A DNA stretch of 64,000 bases from Bacteroidota bacterium (GCA_023424395.1 JAFADY010000050.1:70226-134225); one strand, 5' to 3'. Shown: positions 9,262 through 19,366, numbered from the stretch's first letter. Notes: generated by a model from the sequence alone, not told the origin. Made by a program: numbers and translations.

Positions 9262-10461
9262 ATGAAAACAAAAAGAATTTTTTTATACATAGTAAATTTT
9301 ATTTTAATACTACTGATAGGATTAGCATGTTCAGGAAATACGCCTGTGATTGAAGAAAAACCGACCCCTGATCCGGAAATACCGGCTCCTGATCCGGAAC
9401 CCAAATACAGCGATGTACCGTCGCATAATCCTTTCGTTAATGGAACCGAGGGATACGCTTGTTATCGAATTCCTACAATGGTGATTTCAAAGAAAGGTAC
9501 TATTCTTGCTTTCGCAGAAGGACGCAGAAATAACTGTGAAGATGTTGGAGATATCGATATTGTTATGAAGCGATCCACCGACGGAGGGCAAAAATGGAGC
9601 GAATTGATTACGGTAAGAGACGATGGAAGAAACCGATGTCAAAACCAATGTCCTGTTGTGTTGGAATCGGGTAGAATATTACTCGTTACCTGCTGGAATA
9701 AAAACCCATCCGAAGGAAGATTCGTGTTTGTTACATATTCTGATGATGACGGTTTAACTTGGGCTGAGCATAAAGACATCACACCTACAGTTAAACTAAC
9801 GGGCTGGGATTGGTATGCTACCGGGCCATGCCATGGTATTGTAAAGAAATTAGAGCCTAATAAAGGTCGAATTATAATTCCTGCAAACCACAATAATAAT
9901 ATGGGAGAATATGCCCACATCATTTATTCTGATGATAACGGCGCTACTTGGAAATTAGGTGGTATTATGCCTAATAATCAAGGTAATGAAAGTACGGTGG
10001 TAGAACTCAGCACAGGAGAGATTATGTTAAATTCTCGCAACAGGGCGCCAAAATCAGATTCGCACTATCGATGGGTTTCAATTAGTAAAGACGGAGGGCA
10101 ATCATTCAAAGATGTTTATCCCGATTTAGGTTTAAGAGATCCCGGAAATGGATGCCAAGGGAGTATCATAATGCATTCTTACAATAACGAAACAAAGAAA
10201 TACAATATTTTATTTTCTAATCCCAACAGTAAGGACTGGAGGAGAAACGGAACTGTAAGATTAAGTAATGATGATGCAAGTACTTGGTTATACGGATATA
10301 ATTATGCAGATCCCGATCCTACTAAAAATTTCACAAGCTACTCTGATTTGGCGGTTTTTGAAAATGGAACCATTGCGATTCTTTACGAAAGAGGATATCA
10401 GAACGCTGAAGGTATTTGGTTTAAAAAAATTCAATTATCCGATATAAATCAACCTTTGTAA
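9262..10461 (+). CDS. GH33-like sialidase-fold lipoprotein
   Basis: About 399 residues from the ATG at 9262. A signal peptide II ends in GLAC (lipid-anchor Cys23), followed by a Pro/Glu/Asp-rich linker (30-50). The six-bladed propeller carries the YRIP arginine motif (68-71), AEGR, and Asp boxes such as STDGGQKW (105-112), SDDDGLTW, SDDNGATW and SKDGGQSF. These are hallmarks of exo-alpha-sialidases (GH33), which release terminal sialic or related nonulosonic acids. No sialic acid lyase, kinase or transporter is nearby, so the natural substrate in this locus is uncertain. Other propeller hydrolases with Asp boxes are possible. It is probably exposed at the cell surface or on the periplasmic face of the outer membrane. 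Confidence 0.8.
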   Translation: MKTKRIFLYIVNFILILLIGLACSGNTPVIEEKPTPDPEIPAPDPEPKYSDVPSHNPFVNGTEGYACYRIPTMVISKKGTILAFAEGRRNNCEDVGDIDIVMKRSTDGGQKWSELITVRDDGRNRCQNQCPVVLESGRILLVTCWNKNPSEGRFVFVTYSDDDGLTWAEHKDITPTVKLTGWDWYATGPCHGIVKKLEPNKGRIIIPANHNNNMGEYAHIIYSDDNGATWKLGGIMPNNQGNESTVVELSTGEIMLNSRNRAPKSDSHYRWVSISKDGGQSFKDVYPDLGLRDPGNGCQGSIIMHSYNNETKKYNILFSNPNSKDWRRNGTVRLSNDDASTWLYGYNYADPDPTKNFTSYSDLAVFENGTIAILYERGYQNAEGIWFKKIQLSDINQPL

Positions 10462-10472
10462 AATCCACTCTA

Positions 10473-11765
10473 ATGAAATTTAGAATAAATAGATTTGTAT
10501 ATCTTCTTTTAGTCGGATTCTTTTTTGCTACGATTATAAGTTGTTCCAGCGATCCTCCTATAGAAGAACCAACACCCGAAGAACCGGCTCCCGAAGAACC
10601 GACTCCCGAAGAACCGGGCGAGGTTATCGGAACAATTCCCGTTACTGTCTCCCCGGACATACGCATTACTTTTCAGGCAACTAAAATTAATCAGTTAACA
10701 GGCGATTACGATAAGCACTTAAGAAAGCCCACATTAAGTCAAACAAATACCAGATACGGTTTCCACGGAACAGATTTAGGAGTGCCGTTTCAAGATGGGG
10801 ACACTACTTGGGTTTTATTCGGCGATACCTGGGGAATCAAGGGTGGATTACCGGATGTAATAGGATACACTACCGAAAAGACGCCAGAAGACGGCCTTAA
10901 ACTGGATTTCGTAACCGACGTAAAAGGTGTTTACCAGGGTATTGCCATACCCGGAGTGAGTATGGAAGGGTTTGAAGTTCCTACGGATGGATTTGTAATG
11001 AACAATGAATTTTTTCTTTGGGTAACAACCGGGCATATTCCCGACAAAGTAGTTATGGGAAAAAGTTTACTTGTAAATGCGTCGCGCGAAAATATGAACA
11101 AAGGCTTATTCCCGAAAATATTATACGAGCTGTCATCTACTAAATTTATCAATGTGTCTGTGGTAAAAGTAAAAAACTCCGATTGGGGAATTTCGCCTCA
11201 AAATGAAGAAAGTTTAATAATGTTTGGTTCCGGAAAATATAGAGAAAGCCAGATTTATTTGGCTTACCAACCGCTATCAGGCTTAAAAGACAAAAGCTCC
11301 ATTCGGTATTTTGCCGGTATGAAAGACGGGAAACCTTTGTGGAACAAGAAAGAAGCAGATGCGCAACCCATTTACAGATTAAACAATCCGGGAGTTGGAG
11401 AACTTTCCGCATCCTATAATTCTTTCATCAAAAAATGGATATTGCTTTACAATCATGGCGAGCCCAGAGGCATAAATTTACGTACATCAGATTCACCCTG
11501 GGGGCCTTGGAGTGAAGCATTGGTTGTTTTTCGGCCTTGGGAAGACGGAGGCTATTGTAATTTTATGCATACAAATTATACTTTTCGTGTGTGCGACAAT
11601 GCACATGATGCAGGAAGGGAAAATGAGTGGGGTGGCGAGTATGGGCCGTATCAATACGAGCATTTCGCTACGGGCAACGATCAATATACGACTATTTATT
11701 TCAATATGTCAACATGGAATCCATATACTGTAATATTGATGAAAGCAAGATTAAGTAAGATATAA
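10473..11765 (+). CDS. GH183 (DUF4185) lipoprotein 1, probable endo-D-arabinanase
   Basis: A 430-residue lipoprotein with lipid-anchor Cys24 (TIISC) and an acidic Pro/Glu linker (30-49). The DUF4185 propeller follows: GTDLG (99-103), FGDTWG (116-121), GFVMNNEFFLWV, WILLYNHGE and the C-terminal IYFNMSTWNPYTVILMKARL. The two Asp-containing motifs GTDLG and FGDT are shared with the other three DUF4185 proteins here and are the likely active-site elements. GH183 enzymes cut internal alpha-D-arabinofuranosyl bonds of mycobacterial arabinan. This copy is clearly more diverged than the cluster at 28637-38227 and may have a different preference. It starts 11 bp after the GH33-like gene. Confidence 0.8.
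   Translation: MKFRINRFVYLLLVGFFFATIISCSSDPPIEEPTPEEPAPEEPTPEEPGEVIGTIPVTVSPDIRITFQATKINQLTGDYDKHLRKPTLSQTNTRYGFHGTDLGVPFQDGDTTWVLFGDTWGIKGGLPDVIGYTTEKTPEDGLKLDFVTDVKGVYQGIAIPGVSMEGFEVPTDGFVMNNEFFLWVTTGHIPDKVVMGKSLLVNASRENMNKGLFPKILYELSSTKFINVSVVKVKNSDWGISPQNEESLIMFGSGKYRESQIYLAYQPLSGLKDKSSIRYFAGMKDGKPLWNKKEADAQPIYRLNNPGVGELSASYNSFIKKWILLYNHGEPRGINLRTSDSPWGPWSEALVVFRPWEDGGYCNFMHTNYTFRVCDNAHDAGRENEWGGEYGPYQYEHFATGNDQYTTIYFNMSTWNPYTVILMKARLSKI
10563..10619 (+). repeat. 15-bp tandem repeat encoding the linker of the DUF4185 lipoprotein
   Basis: Nearly four copies of GAAGAACCxxCxCCC in register (starts at 10563, 10578, 10593 and 10608). They encode an EEPTP/EEPAP linker between the lipid anchor and the catalytic domain. 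Such repeats can change length by slippage without breaking the frame. Confidence 0.9.
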
Positions 11766-11802
11766 AATCAATTAATGTAAACATTATTAATTATTATTCC
11801 TA

Positions 11803-13140
11803 ATGAAAAACAAATTTTATTTAAAAGTGAAAGGATGGAATATATTTATTCTGTTCATTTTCGTTTTAGCGCTTTTTGTTAAGTGTGAAGCGGAAAGCGA
11901 CGGTGTTTTTAAAGGGCACACTGCGGTTCACGATCCTTCAAAAGCGGTAACATTTACTTCTTTTTCACCAGATAGTGGCGGCGTTACAACTCAGTTGCTA
12001 ATTAAAGGATCTAACTTCGGATCGGATACATCTTTAATTCGTGTTTTTGTAAACGAAAAAAGAGCGCCGATAATTAGTTCCGATGGGTCAACAATTTTAG
12101 CCATTGTGCCCTCAAGAGCAGATACCGGTTATGTGAAAATAAGGATCGGCAAAGAGCCCAATGTAAAGGAAATTGTTTCAACCAATGTATTCAACTATAT
12201 TTTTCGCCCTGTTGTAGGTACTTTATCGGGATGGACGGATAAAGACGGAAAAACAGCTATTGTTGACGGCCCTTTAGATGAGGCACAGTTTGAGGAACCT
12301 TATTGGCTGGCTTTTGATCAGTTTAAAAACCTATATTTATTGGAAGAGTATCGAGCATTAAGGTATATCGATCTTCATAATGAGACGGTTACTACAAATT
12401 TCAGAACAGGTAATGGATTGGCTAGGCCAAGAACCATAGCGTTTAATCCGAGTTACGATACCATGTATGTTGCCAACGATCAATGGGACAGACAGGGTAT
12501 AAGTACCGTTGTTCTTACGCCTGCTACTAATTTCACGAGATGGACGCCCATTATTTATTCTGCGACCTGCAACGGGGGTGATGCTCATCCGCAAACAGGA
12601 GATTATTTCTACAATGAGTTCAATCAAGGAATTGTATATAAATGGATTAAAGCAACAGGACAGTCTCAACAGATGTATCGGGTAGATGATGTAAACTGGG
12701 AATTTAATATTCAGTTTGCCCCGAGTGGCGATTTCGCTTATTTGGTGGTTCGTAATAGGCACTATATTTTAAAATCGAAATACAACAGAGAGACCGGAAG
12801 GTTGGAAGCGCCCGTACATTTTGTAGGAAAAAGAGGCCAATGGGGCCATAAAGACGGTGTAGGATTAGACGTGATGTTCGATCAACCTCAGCAGGGAGCA
12901 TTTGACGAAGACGATAATTTCTATGTTGCCGATGTATTTAATCATTGCATCAGAAAAATTACACCCGAAGGGATCGTTACTACATTTGCGGGAAGGCCTA
13001 AAAATTTCGGGTATTCCGACGGTGCATTACGCGATGCACAATTCGATCAACCCAACGGAATAGTTTATGATCGTGAAACCGGCGCTTTCTATGTTGCCGA
13101 TAGGTGGAACCATAGAATTAGAACAATTATAGTAGAATAA
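11803..13140 (+). CDS. IPT/TIG-NHL propeller lipoprotein, putative surface glycan-binding protein
   Basis: A 445-residue protein with a signal peptide ending LFVKC (lipoprotein). An IPT/TIG immunoglobulin-like domain comes first (about 45-135; TSFSPDSGGVTTQLLIKGSNFGS), followed by an NHL-type beta-propeller (about 145-445) with repeated blades such as FDEDDNFYVADVFNHCIRKI and ETGAFYVADRWNHRIRTI. In Bacteroidota PULs this architecture just before a SusC/SusD pair is usually a surface glycan-binding protein rather than an enzyme. No catalytic motif is visible. It ends 19 bp before the first susC, so it is almost certainly co-transcribed with it. Confidence 0.75.
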   Translation: MKNKFYLKVKGWNIFILFIFVLALFVKCEAESDGVFKGHTAVHDPSKAVTFTSFSPDSGGVTTQLLIKGSNFGSDTSLIRVFVNEKRAPIISSDGSTILAIVPSRADTGYVKIRIGKEPNVKEIVSTNVFNYIFRPVVGTLSGWTDKDGKTAIVDGPLDEAQFEEPYWLAFDQFKNLYLLEEYRALRYIDLHNETVTTNFRTGNGLARPRTIAFNPSYDTMYVANDQWDRQGISTVVLTPATNFTRWTPIIYSATCNGGDAHPQTGDYFYNEFNQGIVYKWIKATGQSQQMYRVDDVNWEFNIQFAPSGDFAYLVVRNRHYILKSKYNRETGRLEAPVHFVGKRGQWGHKDGVGLDVMFDQPQQGAFDEDDNFYVADVFNHCIRKITPEGIVTTFAGRPKNFGYSDGALRDAQFDQPNGIVYDRETGAFYVADRWNHRIRTIIVE

Positions 13141-13159
13141 AATAAATCTAATTTAGAAC

Positions 13160-16100
13160 ATGAAAAAGAAATATTGCTTAATTATATTTTTCTTTACTTT
13201 TTTTATAGGTGTTTTTGGGCAACAAAACGAAGTAGAGATCACAGGTACCGTAACAGATACAAAAGGAGAATCCTTAATAGGCGTGAATGTTACCATTAAG
13301 GATAGGCCGGGTGTAGGGACTATTACAAATGAAAATGGACAATTTAAGTTGCGGGCTACTCCTTATAATATATTGATTTTTTCTTACGTGGGTTTTGAAA
13401 AAATAGAAATTCCGGTAGAAGATAAAAGACAGATCGATGTAATAATGAATGAAGGAGACGAGAGCGTACTATCCGAAGTAGTAATTACGGGAACTGGAGC
13501 CCAACGAAAAGTTACTGTTACAGGAGCTATTACTACAGTGGACGTCAAAACCTTACGAACTCCTACATCTAATATTACCAACGCATTGGCGGGGAACGTT
13601 GCCGGAGTTATTTCCATGCAACGGTCAGGTGAACCCGGGAGTAACAACTCCGAGTTTTGGATACGCGGTATTTCAACATTTGGAGCCGGTTCACAAGCTT
13701 TGGTGCTTGTAGATGGATTCGAAAGAAATTTTAATGAGGTCAATATAGAAGATATTGAATCTTTTTCCATACTTAAAGATGCCTCGGCTACCGCTATTTA
13801 TGGTTCTCGAGGCGCGAATGGAGTTATCATTATAACCACCAAAAAAGGAGAAGCAGGGAAAGTGAATATCAATATAAAAGGTGAATACGGATATAGCACG
13901 CGTACCAGGACACCGGAGTTTGTGGATGGATTAACTTATGCTAATTTAGTAAACGAAGCGCTAACGACCAGAAACCAGGAACCTTTATATACGCCAACCG
14001 AATTGGAGATTTTCCAGAGAAATCTCGATCCCGATCTCTATCCCAATATTAACTGGCAAAATATAGTGCTGAGGCAAGGTGCGCCCAGTTACCGGGCAAC
14101 GTTGAATTTTAGCGGAGGGGGTTCCACGGCGAGATATTTTGTATCAGGAAGTTATGTGGATGAAGGTGGTATGTATAAAACCGACAAAGAATTGAAAGAG
14201 GAATATAACACCAACGCGAATATGAAACGCTGGAATTACCGTACCAATGTAGATTTGGATTTAACACGTACCACTTTAATATCTGTTGGTGTTTCAGGGT
14301 TTCTTGAAAGACAAAACTTCCCCGGGGGAAATTACGGTATTTGGAATGCATTGATAGGGCAAACTCCGGTTTCAACTCCGGTAATATATTCAAACGGATT
14401 AATTCCTGCTTATGGAACGGCAGATAGGACAAATCCGTGGGTGCAAGTTACTAAATCGGGATATAGAGAGTTCTGGAAGAATGTGGTTGAAACAAATATT
14501 TCTGTTAATCAAAATTTGAACTTTATTACTGATGGACTCAGGTTTGTAGGTAGATTTGCTTATGATATTCGTAATGATAACGCCATTAATAGAAGAAAAT
14601 GGCCGGAGCAATATAATACGGAGCGAAGGAGAGATCGTGATGGTAATTTAGTCATGAATCGGGTTAGTACAGAATCTCCTCTTACTCAGTCAACGGAATC
14701 ATGGGGAGAAAGAAGGTATGTATTGGAAACCGAACTTCATTATGAAAGATTGATCGACGAAGAACACAGGGTTGGAGGAATGTTAAAGTACAATATGCAC
14801 GATTTAAGCAATACACATAATTTTGGTGATGATATAATTGTGGGGATACCTCACCGCATAATGGGAGTATCGGGAAGAGCCACTTATAACTACAAGAACA
14901 GATACATGACCGATTTTAATTTTGGTTACACCGGGTCGGAGAATTTTCCGGAAGGAGAAAAATTCGGATTTTTCCCGGCAGTTTCATTTGGTTGGAACAT
15001 CGCGGAAGAGGCTTTCGTAAAGAATAATGTTACTTGGCTTGACATGTTTAAGATAAGATACTCTTACGGTGAAGTGGGTAATGATAAGGTTAGAAAGAAT
15101 AATCTTGATGTTCGTTTTCCCTATTTAAGTACAATAGGAACCGATGGCGCCGGATATTATTATTATGGCGATCCTCGAAGTCCGAATCAATACATGGGAA
15201 TGCACTATACGCAAGTAGCTTCTAATAATATTACCTGGGAAATAGCCAGAAAACATAACTTAGGTTTCGATGTTCATCTTTTAAATAATAAATTTTCTAC
15301 GACTATTGATATATTTAAAGACACGAGAAATAATATATTTATGGAAAGGAGTCACTTGCCTGGAATGGTAGGGATTGGAAGTTTGCCTTGGGCCAATGTA
15401 GGTAAAATGGAATCCAAAGGGTTTGACGGACAGTTCAATTATCATGAGAGAATAGGTAAAGTCGATTTTACATTACGTGGTAATATTACCTATGCGAGAA
15501 ATCAAGTATTAGAATACGATGAAATGGAAACCGCATATGCATATACTATGACGGAAGGGTACAGGTGGGAACAAGCTAAGGGTTTGATAGCATTAGGTTT
15601 ATTTAAAGATTTTGAAGATATACGCAACAGTCCAAGGCAAACTTTTGCTGTGGAATATTTACCCGGAGACATTAAATACAAAGATGTTAACGGCGATGGA
15701 ATAATTAATGTGGAAGATGAGGTTGCCATCGGTTCAACACGCGTACCTAATTTAATTTACGGAACCGGACTGGCGGTATTGTGGAACGGCTTCGACTTCA
15801 ACGTCCATTTTCAAGGCGCGGGAAAATCTTCTTATTTTATAAATGGTTTTTCTGTATATCCTTTCATAGAAGGAGCTTGGGGAAATATTTTAACAGATGT
15901 GGCCGAACCGGGAAACAGGTGGATATCCAGAGAAATATCCGGAACGCCCGAAACAGAAAATATAAACGCTAAATATCCAAGACTGAGTTATGGAGGTAAT
16001 CCAAACAACTACCGTCCATCTACGTATTGGTTAAGAGATGGCTCTTACTTGCGTTTTAAAACGTTGGAGGTCGGTTACACTTTGCCGGCAAATATGCTCT

Positions 16101-16258
16101 CGCGTATTAGTGTAAACGCATTGAGAGTATACGTGGTTGGAAACAACTTACATGTTTGGGATAAATTAAAATTATGGGATCCGGAATTGGCCAGTGGAAA
16201 TGGAATGAATTATCCTCCTTCACGTACAATTACAGTAGGATTAAATGTAAGCTTTTAA
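13160..16258 (+). CDS. SusC-like TonB-dependent outer-membrane transporter 1
   Basis: A 1032-residue SusC-family receptor. A signal peptide (FFFTFFIGVFGQ) precedes a carboxypeptidase-regulatory-like N-terminal extension (about 28-108, ITGTVTDTKGESLIGVNV). The TonB-box/plug region follows (EVVITGTGAQRK; SILKDASATAIYGSRGANGV is the SusC plug signature), then the barrel ending in NVSF. It imports oligosaccharides through the outer membrane using TonB energy and pairs with the SusD lipoprotein encoded 13 bp downstream. It clusters with the TIG-NHL and DUF4973 proteins to form a four-gene uptake module. Confidence 0.95.
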   Translation: MKKKYCLIIFFFTFFIGVFGQQNEVEITGTVTDTKGESLIGVNVTIKDRPGVGTITNENGQFKLRATPYNILIFSYVGFEKIEIPVEDKRQIDVIMNEGDESVLSEVVITGTGAQRKVTVTGAITTVDVKTLRTPTSNITNALAGNVAGVISMQRSGEPGSNNSEFWIRGISTFGAGSQALVLVDGFERNFNEVNIEDIESFSILKDASATAIYGSRGANGVIIITTKKGEAGKVNINIKGEYGYSTRTRTPEFVDGLTYANLVNEALTTRNQEPLYTPTELEIFQRNLDPDLYPNINWQNIVLRQGAPSYRATLNFSGGGSTARYFVSGSYVDEGGMYKTDKELKEEYNTNANMKRWNYRTNVDLDLTRTTLISVGVSGFLERQNFPGGNYGIWNALIGQTPVSTPVIYSNGLIPAYGTADRTNPWVQVTKSGYREFWKNVVETNISVNQNLNFITDGLRFVGRFAYDIRNDNAINRRKWPEQYNTERRRDRDGNLVMNRVSTESPLTQSTESWGERRYVLETELHYERLIDEEHRVGGMLKYNMHDLSNTHNFGDDIIVGIPHRIMGVSGRATYNYKNRYMTDFNFGYTGSENFPEGEKFGFFPAVSFGWNIAEEAFVKNNVTWLDMFKIRYSYGEVGNDKVRKNNLDVRFPYLSTIGTDGAGYYYYGDPRSPNQYMGMHYTQVASNNITWEIARKHNLGFDVHLLNNKFSTTIDIFKDTRNNIFMERSHLPGMVGIGSLPWANVGKMESKGFDGQFNYHERIGKVDFTLRGNITYARNQVLEYDEMETAYAYTMTEGYRWEQAKGLIALGLFKDFEDIRNSPRQTFAVEYLPGDIKYKDVNGDGIINVEDEVAIGSTRVPNLIYGTGLAVLWNGFDFNVHFQGAGKSSYFINGFSVYPFIEGAWGNILTDVAEPGNRWISREISGTPETENINAKYPRLSYGGNPNNYRPSTYWLRDGSYLRFKTLEVGYTLPANMLSRISVNALRVYVVGNNLHVWDKLKLWDPELASGNGMNYPPSRTITVGLNVSF

Positions 16259-16271
16259 AATATTTATAACA

Positions 16272-18296
16272 ATGAAAAAATATCAATTAATCACTTCAAT
16301 TTTTATTCTTGTTCTTTCTTTAAGTTCCTGTTCAGACTATTTAAGTATGGACCATTTCTTCAAAGACAGATTGAATATCGACTCGGTTTTTGCCAGTAAA
16401 GATTATTCCGATCAATGGCTTGCCGGAGTTTATGAACAATTAAAATATGAAAATATAGATGTAGGTAGCAAAGATTACATGCCGTATAATTTTATATCGG
16501 ACGATATGTTTTTCGGGGACAGGGACAATGCTTATAAAGCATATAAAAATGGTGAATATTACGAAGATGGTAACGCGGATATTACACCTGCTAAAACAAG
16601 CGACCAAGCATCTTGGTTTATGTGTTACAAAGGTATCAGGGATGCATCTACTTATATTTATAATATCGATAAAAATAAGGAAATGACTCAGGAGCAAATA
16701 CTGGATACCAAGGCACAAGCCAGATTTTTACGCGCTTACTATTATTGGCTTTTACTCAGAAAATATGGCCCCATACCTTTATTACCCGAAGAAGGGTTGG
16801 ATTATACTCAAGAGTACGACGACTTGGCTTTACCGCGCAATTCTTACGATGAATGCGTTGAATACATAACCAAAGAACTTGCTCTTGCAGCGCCCAACCT
16901 GCCATTAAGACGCAGCAACAACGAAATGGCTAAGGTAACAAGAGGCGCAGCATTAGCTGCAAGAGCAAAAGTATATTTATATGGTGCAAGCCCGTTGTTT
17001 AACGGAAACACGGAAATGGCGGATTTGGTGGACGATAAAGGCCGTAAATTGATTTCACAAGAATATGATGAAGAAAAATGGGCGCGTGCCGCCGCTGCCG
17101 CCAAAGATGTCATAGATTTGGGAGTTTACAGGTTATTTACTGCGCCGTTCACTTCGGTAGATGTGAGCCTTAGCCAGCCCAAAACAATTGTACCTCCGTA
17201 CCATTCCGAATTTTCCGACAAAAATTTTCCGGAAGGTTGGAACGACATCGATCCATTTGAATCTTATCGACAATTATTCAATGGAGCTCTCACCCCTGAT
17301 AACAATCCTGAATTGATTTTTTCACGCATTCTGAATGTTGAGAGGACAAGCAGATGGGAAACGGGTGTGGAAATGATGGTATTGCATCAGGTGCCATATT
17401 CATTAAAAGGATGGAATACGCACGGCATGACACAGAAACAATGTGATGCATATTATATGAATGACGGAGCCAATATTCCTGTTAATCCCCGTGCAACCGG
17501 TTTTACCACCAATAATAAAGATTTTAAACCGTTACCTGCTAATGTTTCACTTCAGTATTATAATAGAGAGCCCCGTTTTTACGCATCGGTAGCCTACAAT
17601 GGAAGTATTTGGGAAAGCACCAGCGCAATGGATACAGATATTTCCAAAAGATATTCACAGATATTTTATTACAGAGGCGAACCCGACGGCAAACAGCCCT
17701 CTTCTCTCGCTTTTCATATCAGAACGGGAATCGGGATTAAAAAATATTATAATCCCATTGATTCCTATCTGAAAGACGGACAAGTTGTTCCCAAAACGGA
17801 ACCGGCCATTCGGTATGCAGAAATGTTGCTTATATATGCGGAAGCGTTGAACGAGTTGACTAGATCATATAATATTCCCAGTTACGATGGTAAACAATCC
17901 ATTACGGTAAGCAGGGATATCAATGAGATGAGTAAGTACTTCTCACAAATTCGCATTCGAGGTGGAATACCCGATTTGGAAAATAGTGTTTATGCTGATG
18001 CAAACGCTTTTAGAAAAGCATTAAAACGCGAAAGACAAATCGAATTGTTTGCCGAAACGCATCGCTATTTTGATCTGAGGAGGTGGAAAGACGCTCCCGA
18101 AGAAGAAGGAGTCCTTATTTACGGTTGCAATATGAATATGACTCGCGCACAACGCGAAGAGTTTCATGATCCGGTGGTTATCACTTCTTTACCTACAATT
18201 TTTGTGAGGAAGATGTATTTATGGCCTATTTCTCACGATGAATTGAGAAAAAATAAAAGATTGACTCAAAATCCGGGCTGGACGTATTACTATTAA
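16272..18296 (+). CDS. SusD/RagB-like glycan-binding lipoprotein 1
   Basis: A 674-residue SusD-family lipoprotein (lipid-anchor Cys20, LSLSSC). TPR-like helices are visible (AQARFLRAYYYWLLLRKYG; RGAALAARAKVYLYGASPLF), and the typical C-terminus contains ALKRERQIELFAE, YFDLRRWKDA and MYLWPIS. It forms the lid of the SusC1 transporter and captures glycan at the cell surface. At 674 residues it is longer than the 500-600 usual for the family, with extra sequence in the middle that may shape the binding site. Confidence 0.95.
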   Translation: MKKYQLITSIFILVLSLSSCSDYLSMDHFFKDRLNIDSVFASKDYSDQWLAGVYEQLKYENIDVGSKDYMPYNFISDDMFFGDRDNAYKAYKNGEYYEDGNADITPAKTSDQASWFMCYKGIRDASTYIYNIDKNKEMTQEQILDTKAQARFLRAYYYWLLLRKYGPIPLLPEEGLDYTQEYDDLALPRNSYDECVEYITKELALAAPNLPLRRSNNEMAKVTRGAALAARAKVYLYGASPLFNGNTEMADLVDDKGRKLISQEYDEEKWARAAAAAKDVIDLGVYRLFTAPFTSVDVSLSQPKTIVPPYHSEFSDKNFPEGWNDIDPFESYRQLFNGALTPDNNPELIFSRILNVERTSRWETGVEMMVLHQVPYSLKGWNTHGMTQKQCDAYYMNDGANIPVNPRATGFTTNNKDFKPLPANVSLQYYNREPRFYASVAYNGSIWESTSAMDTDISKRYSQIFYYRGEPDGKQPSSLAFHIRTGIGIKKYYNPIDSYLKDGQVVPKTEPAIRYAEMLLIYAEALNELTRSYNIPSYDGKQSITVSRDINEMSKYFSQIRIRGGIPDLENSVYADANAFRKALKRERQIELFAETHRYFDLRRWKDAPEEEGVLIYGCNMNMTRAQREEFHDPVVITSLPTIFVRKMYLWPISHDELRKNKRLTQNPGWTYYY

Positions 18297-18308
18297 AATT
18301 TACAGGAT

Positions 18309-19316
18309 ATGAAAAAAATAAATTTATATTTGATAATTTCAGTACTTCTCATATTTTCAGTTTCTTGCAACGACGAGTGGGATGAAGAGCAGTACAAGAA
18401 AGCCGTTTCGTTTGTGAAGAGCGGCGTTGTAAAAATCTACGTAAAATATAACGCTGAAGGAGGGCAAGTGCCGTTTAAAGTCCCGGTACAAGTTTCCGGG
18501 TCTACCATAAATGACTCCGACGTGAATGTAACAATTGCATTGGATCCGGATACGATACCCGATCTGAATTTTGACCGATTTAGATTAAGGGATGATTTAT
18601 ATTTTAAATTACTTCATCCTCAGTTTTATGAATTTGAATCAATGACTTCAACTATCAAAAGCGGAGAAGATGTGGGTATATTCAAGCTGAATTTGAAATT
18701 AGAAGGGATGGATTTGATCGACAGGTACATATTACCCATACAAATTGTATCCACATCAAAATACGATGTTATGGATCGGAAGTACTACAGAAAATCGTTG
18801 ATGGAAATTGTGCCATTCAACGATTATTCCGGAAGGTATTCTGTGAGCGGTTCAATTTTTGACAGATCGAGGCCCGAAAATCAGCAAACCGCATTAACTA
18901 CGCCTTACAGATATGCAAGAGTGGTTGATGAACGCACCGTGTTTTTTTATGCCGGTATTACTGAAGAGGAATCTCAGGATAGAGCTATTTATAAAATAAA
19001 TGCCACCTTTAATGTGGAAGATTCTACCGTTACGCTTACGGCGAGTGACCCGAGAATAAATTTTTCTCAACAAGAAGGCACTTTTACTATAGAAACAAAG
19101 ATGGATCCCGTGCTTCCTTATTTAGAATGGAAATATATCAAGGCGAACTTAAAGTATGAGTACGATGATATAAGTAATCCGGCTCGTCCATTGCTGTATC
19201 GGTTTAGTGGACCGATGGTTTTGGAGAAAGTTAGAAACATACTTAAACCCGAAGAAGATCAACAAGGCGATATAGTTGAGGAAGATATTGAAAGAGAATA
19301 TCCCAATCCATATTAA
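18309..19316 (+). CDS. DUF1735/DUF4973-type surface lipoprotein
   Basis: A 335-residue lipoprotein (Cys20, FSVSC). It begins with a DUF1735-like beta-sandwich (about 30-150, VPFKVPVQVSGSTINDSD) followed by a domain of the type annotated DUF4973 (about 160-310; PFNDYSGRYSVSGSI). Such proteins are placed directly after SusD and are thought to help bind glycans at the surface. There are no catalytic residues that I recognise. It ends with an acidic tail and is followed by a terminator, closing the first module. Confidence 0.7.
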   Translation: MKKINLYLIISVLLIFSVSCNDEWDEEQYKKAVSFVKSGVVKIYVKYNAEGGQVPFKVPVQVSGSTINDSDVNVTIALDPDTIPDLNFDRFRLRDDLYFKLLHPQFYEFESMTSTIKSGEDVGIFKLNLKLEGMDLIDRYILPIQIVSTSKYDVMDRKYYRKSLMEIVPFNDYSGRYSVSGSIFDRSRPENQQTALTTPYRYARVVDERTVFFYAGITEEESQDRAIYKINATFNVEDSTVTLTASDPRINFSQQEGTFTIETKMDPVLPYLEWKYIKANLKYEYDDISNPARPLLYRFSGPMVLEKVRNILKPEEDQQGDIVEEDIEREYPNPY

Positions 19317-19326
19317 GCATTGCTTC

Positions 19327-19366
19327 ACTGAAGAGCGTCGCTTAGGGTGGCGTCTCTTCAGTTTTT
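19327..19366 (+). terminator. Terminator after the first SusC/SusD module
   Basis: ACTGAAGAG at 19327-19335 pairs with CTCTTCAGT at 19354-19362, with partial pairing of the inner bases, followed by a run of T. The hairpin starts 10 bp after the stop of the DUF4973-type gene. Confidence 0.8.

Noticed and set aside
9262..10461. Evidence for a host sialoglycan PUL
   Set aside because: One GH33-like gene is not enough: no other mucin- or N-glycan-type enzymes such as beta-galactosidase, hexosaminidase or fucosidase are present.
10563..10619. Short direct repeats as a CRISPR or regulatory array
   Set aside because: The 15-bp units are contiguous, in frame and encode a Pro/Glu linker; there are no spacers. 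No CRISPR array was seen anywhere in the window.
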